Source: JAXJSP01 sp036310005
GTDB taxonomy: Bacteria; Bacillota; Clostridia; Oscillospirales; Acutalibacteraceae
Assembly: GCA_036310005.1 (NCBI GenBank)
Contig: JAXJSP010000018.1
Coordinates: 1-21,753, forward strand
Length of the DNA: 21,753 nucleotides
Direction: 5' to 3'
Part shown: positions 20,452 to 21,753 of the stretch, piece after piece
Layout: the number at the start of each line of letters is the position of its first letter
Numbering within the stretch: position 1 is the stretch's first letter
Translations under genes and position numbers: made by a program
Notes under the pieces: model-generated
Told to the model about the DNA's origin: nothing
Seen by the model: the letters and a program-made list of their open reading frames with translations, nothing else
Database searches by the model: none

Positions 20452-21753
20452 ATGAAAAAAATATTATCAGTTTTATCAGTCTTTATAATGATTTTTGCTG
20501 TTGTACCTTTGTCTGCTTTAGCAACAAGCGAAAGTACTTATACAAGCGGTAAATATACCTACACCGTTTCAAACGGTGAGGCAACCGTTACCGATGTTGA
20601 TACATCAATCAAAGGTGATATTGATATTCCGTCAGTATTAGGTGGTTACCCTGTTGTGAGCATCGGTAATAGCGCTTTTAAGTTTTGCAATAATTTAACA
20701 TCAATAACAATACCCGACAGCGTCACGAGCATTGGCGATGAAGCATTTTATAATTGCTTAAAAATAACTTCCGTAACAATACCCGACAGCGTTACAAGTA
20801 TAGGAGATTGGGCATTTTACTATTGCCACGGTTTAACATCAATAACAATAGGCAATAGTGTTAAAAGCGTGGGCGATTATGCATTTTCTTTTTGCAGAAA
20901 TCTGACTACGATTACAATACCTGACAGTGTTACAAGTATCGGTGAAAGAACATTTTATTATTGTAACAAATTAACTTCTGTGACATTATCAAAAAGCATT
21001 AAAGATATAGGCGACAGTGTATTTCACTATTGCAGAAGTTTAACATCAATTACAATACCCGATAGTGTTACAAGTATTGGTGGTAAGGCATTTAACAATT
21101 GCGACAGTCTTGTAACTGTTACATTAGGAAATAACGTCAAAACTATCGGCGACCATGCATTTAACAATTGCGACAATCTGACAACTGTTACATTAGGTAA
21201 TAGCTTTGAAAGCCTTGGCGACCATGCATTTAACAATTGCGACAATCTGACAACCATTAACATTAGCCCTGATCATCCTAAATACTCTGCATCAGGCGGT
21301 GTTTTGTTTAATAAAAGCAAAACAGAACTAATTAGTTGTATTGTAGTAAAAAACGGTGCGTATACAGTACCAAGCGGTGTTAAAAAAATAGGTGAAAATG
21401 CATTTTATAATTGCAGCGGTTTAACCTCTGTCACAATGCCGAACAGCGTTACAAGTATAGGTGATTATGCTTTTTACTATTGCACCGGATTAAAAGAAGT
21501 CAAGATGTCAAGCAGTATTACAAGTATAGGCGAAAATTCGTTCGGATATTGTACCAAGCTGACATCGGTGTCAATACCTAACAGCGTTAAAACAATAGGT
21601 GCGTATGCATTTAACAATTGCAGTAATCTGAAAAAAATAACAATACCCGGCAGTGTTACAAATATAGGCGACGGTGCTTTTAAGCGTTGCATCAATTTAA
21701 AGTCATTCACAATACCCGGTAGTATTAAGAGCATTGGTAATGATATGTTTAAC
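20452..21753 (+). CDS. Secreted BspA-type leucine-rich repeat (LRR_5) protein, 5' part
   Basis: The frame is open for 434 codons to the window edge. A signal peptide (MKKILSVLSVFIMIFAVVPL, cut after SALA near residue 24) is followed by a short beta-rich lead-in (about 29-66) and 23-residue repeats of the type LTSITIPDSVTSIGDxAFxxC from residue 82. I count eight regular units (82-265), one irregular 58-residue unit (266-323) with the SASGGVLFNKSKTELISC element seen in BspA proteins, four further units (324-415) and one cut by the edge. AGGAGG lies 9 nt before the ATG. Such proteins are exported and often mediate adhesion in gut and oral bacteria; the C-terminal anchor is outside the window. 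Confidence 0.93.
   Translation, partial: MKKILSVLSVFIMIFAVVPLSALATSESTYTSGKYTYTVSNGEATVTDVDTSIKGDIDIPSVLGGYPVVSIGNSAFKFCNNLTSITIPDSVTSIGDEAFYNCLKITSVTIPDSVTSIGDWAFYYCHGLTSITIGNSVKSVGDYAFSFCRNLTTITIPDSVTSIGERTFYYCNKLTSVTLSKSIKDIGDSVFHYCRSLTSITIPDSVTSIGGKAFNNCDSLVTVTLGNNVKTIGDHAFNNCDNLTTVTLGNSFESLGDHAFNNCDNLTTINISPDHPKYSASGGVLFNKSKTELISCIVVKNGAYTVPSGVKKIGENAFYNCSGLTSVTMPNSVTSIGDYAFYYCTGLKEVKMSSSITSIGENSFGYCTKLTSVSIPNSVKTIGAYAFNNCSNLKKITIPGSVTNIGDGAFKRCINLKSFTIPGSIKSIGNDMFN
20695..21753 (+). repeat. 69-bp tandem coding repeats of the leucine-rich repeat domain
   Basis: The DNA repeats in 69-bp units matching the 23-residue protein unit. The strongest identity is a 38-bp exact duplication at 21148-21185 and 21217-21254, exactly 69 bp apart, which suggests recent unit duplication or gene conversion. 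Confidence 0.85.

Noticed and set aside
21027..21734. Two long open frames on the minus strand under the repeat protein gene (21027-21263 and 21477-21734)
   Set aside because: They are antisense to the leucine-rich repeat units, stay open only because the units repeat, have no ribosome binding site, and read as repetitive RLSQLLNA-like sequence.
20695..21753. Regular 69-bp repeats resembling a repeat array such as CRISPR
   Set aside because: The repeats are continuous, in frame and code for leucine-rich repeats; there are no unique spacers of constant length.

Overview
The window comes from an AT-rich, Gram-positive genome, most likely a gut-type member of the Clostridia (Oscillospiraceae/Ruminococcus-like). 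The reasons are strong GGAGG-type ribosome binding sites, consensus sigma-A promoters, a YtfJ/GerW sporulation gene beside scpAB and a DacF-type carboxypeptidase, a BspA-type leucine-rich repeat surface protein, a TnpV-containing mobile module, and a maltodextrin-type transporter linked to malQ. The taxonomy is inference from gene content and gene order; no rRNA is present.

Region 1 (1-1350) is the edge of a mobile element. It holds the N-terminus of a tyrosine recombinase cut by the window edge, a TnpV-family gene, a small conserved gene broken by a 1-nt frameshift, a DUF6809-type gene, and several hairpins and dyads. It ends against the 3' end of the chromosomal glmM operon. Region 2 (1352-3318, minus) is glmM followed, with a 4-nt overlap, by a stand-alone left-handed beta-helix protein that carries the acetyltransferase signature of GlmU but no uridyltransferase domain. 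Region 3 (3498-4952) is a Si-type citrate synthase with its own promoter. Its terminator is formed partly from the coding end of the convergent malQ gene.

Region 4 (4937-9603, minus) is a carbohydrate operon: solute-binding lipoprotein, two MalF/MalG-like permeases and 4-alpha-glucanotransferase, with no ATPase gene. Region 5 (9906-12088) has a ferritin with a consensus promoter, a maltose/galactoside O-acetyltransferase, and a DUF3267 membrane protein with an HExxH motif. Region 6 (12236-12723) has tRNA-Pro(GGG) and secG.

Region 7 (12734-15925, minus) is a three-gene biotin-dependent operon whose make-up matches the 12S, 1.3S and 5S subunits of transcarboxylase. The 12S-like subunit is short and strongly diverged at its CoA-binding/oxyanion motifs. 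A perfect 20-bp palindrome lies in the leader of this operon. Region 8 (15944-20274, minus) is the operon site-2 protease - scpA - scpB - ytfJ - dacF - rluB, which joins chromosome segregation, sporulation, cell-wall and rRNA-modification genes. Region 9 (20336-21753, plus) is the start of a secreted BspA-type leucine-rich repeat protein that continues past the window.

The best candidates for something not well described are the transcarboxylase-like operon with its diverged 12S subunit, and the split GlmU-like acetyltransferase that partners GlmM. Most other genes are ordinary housekeeping genes.
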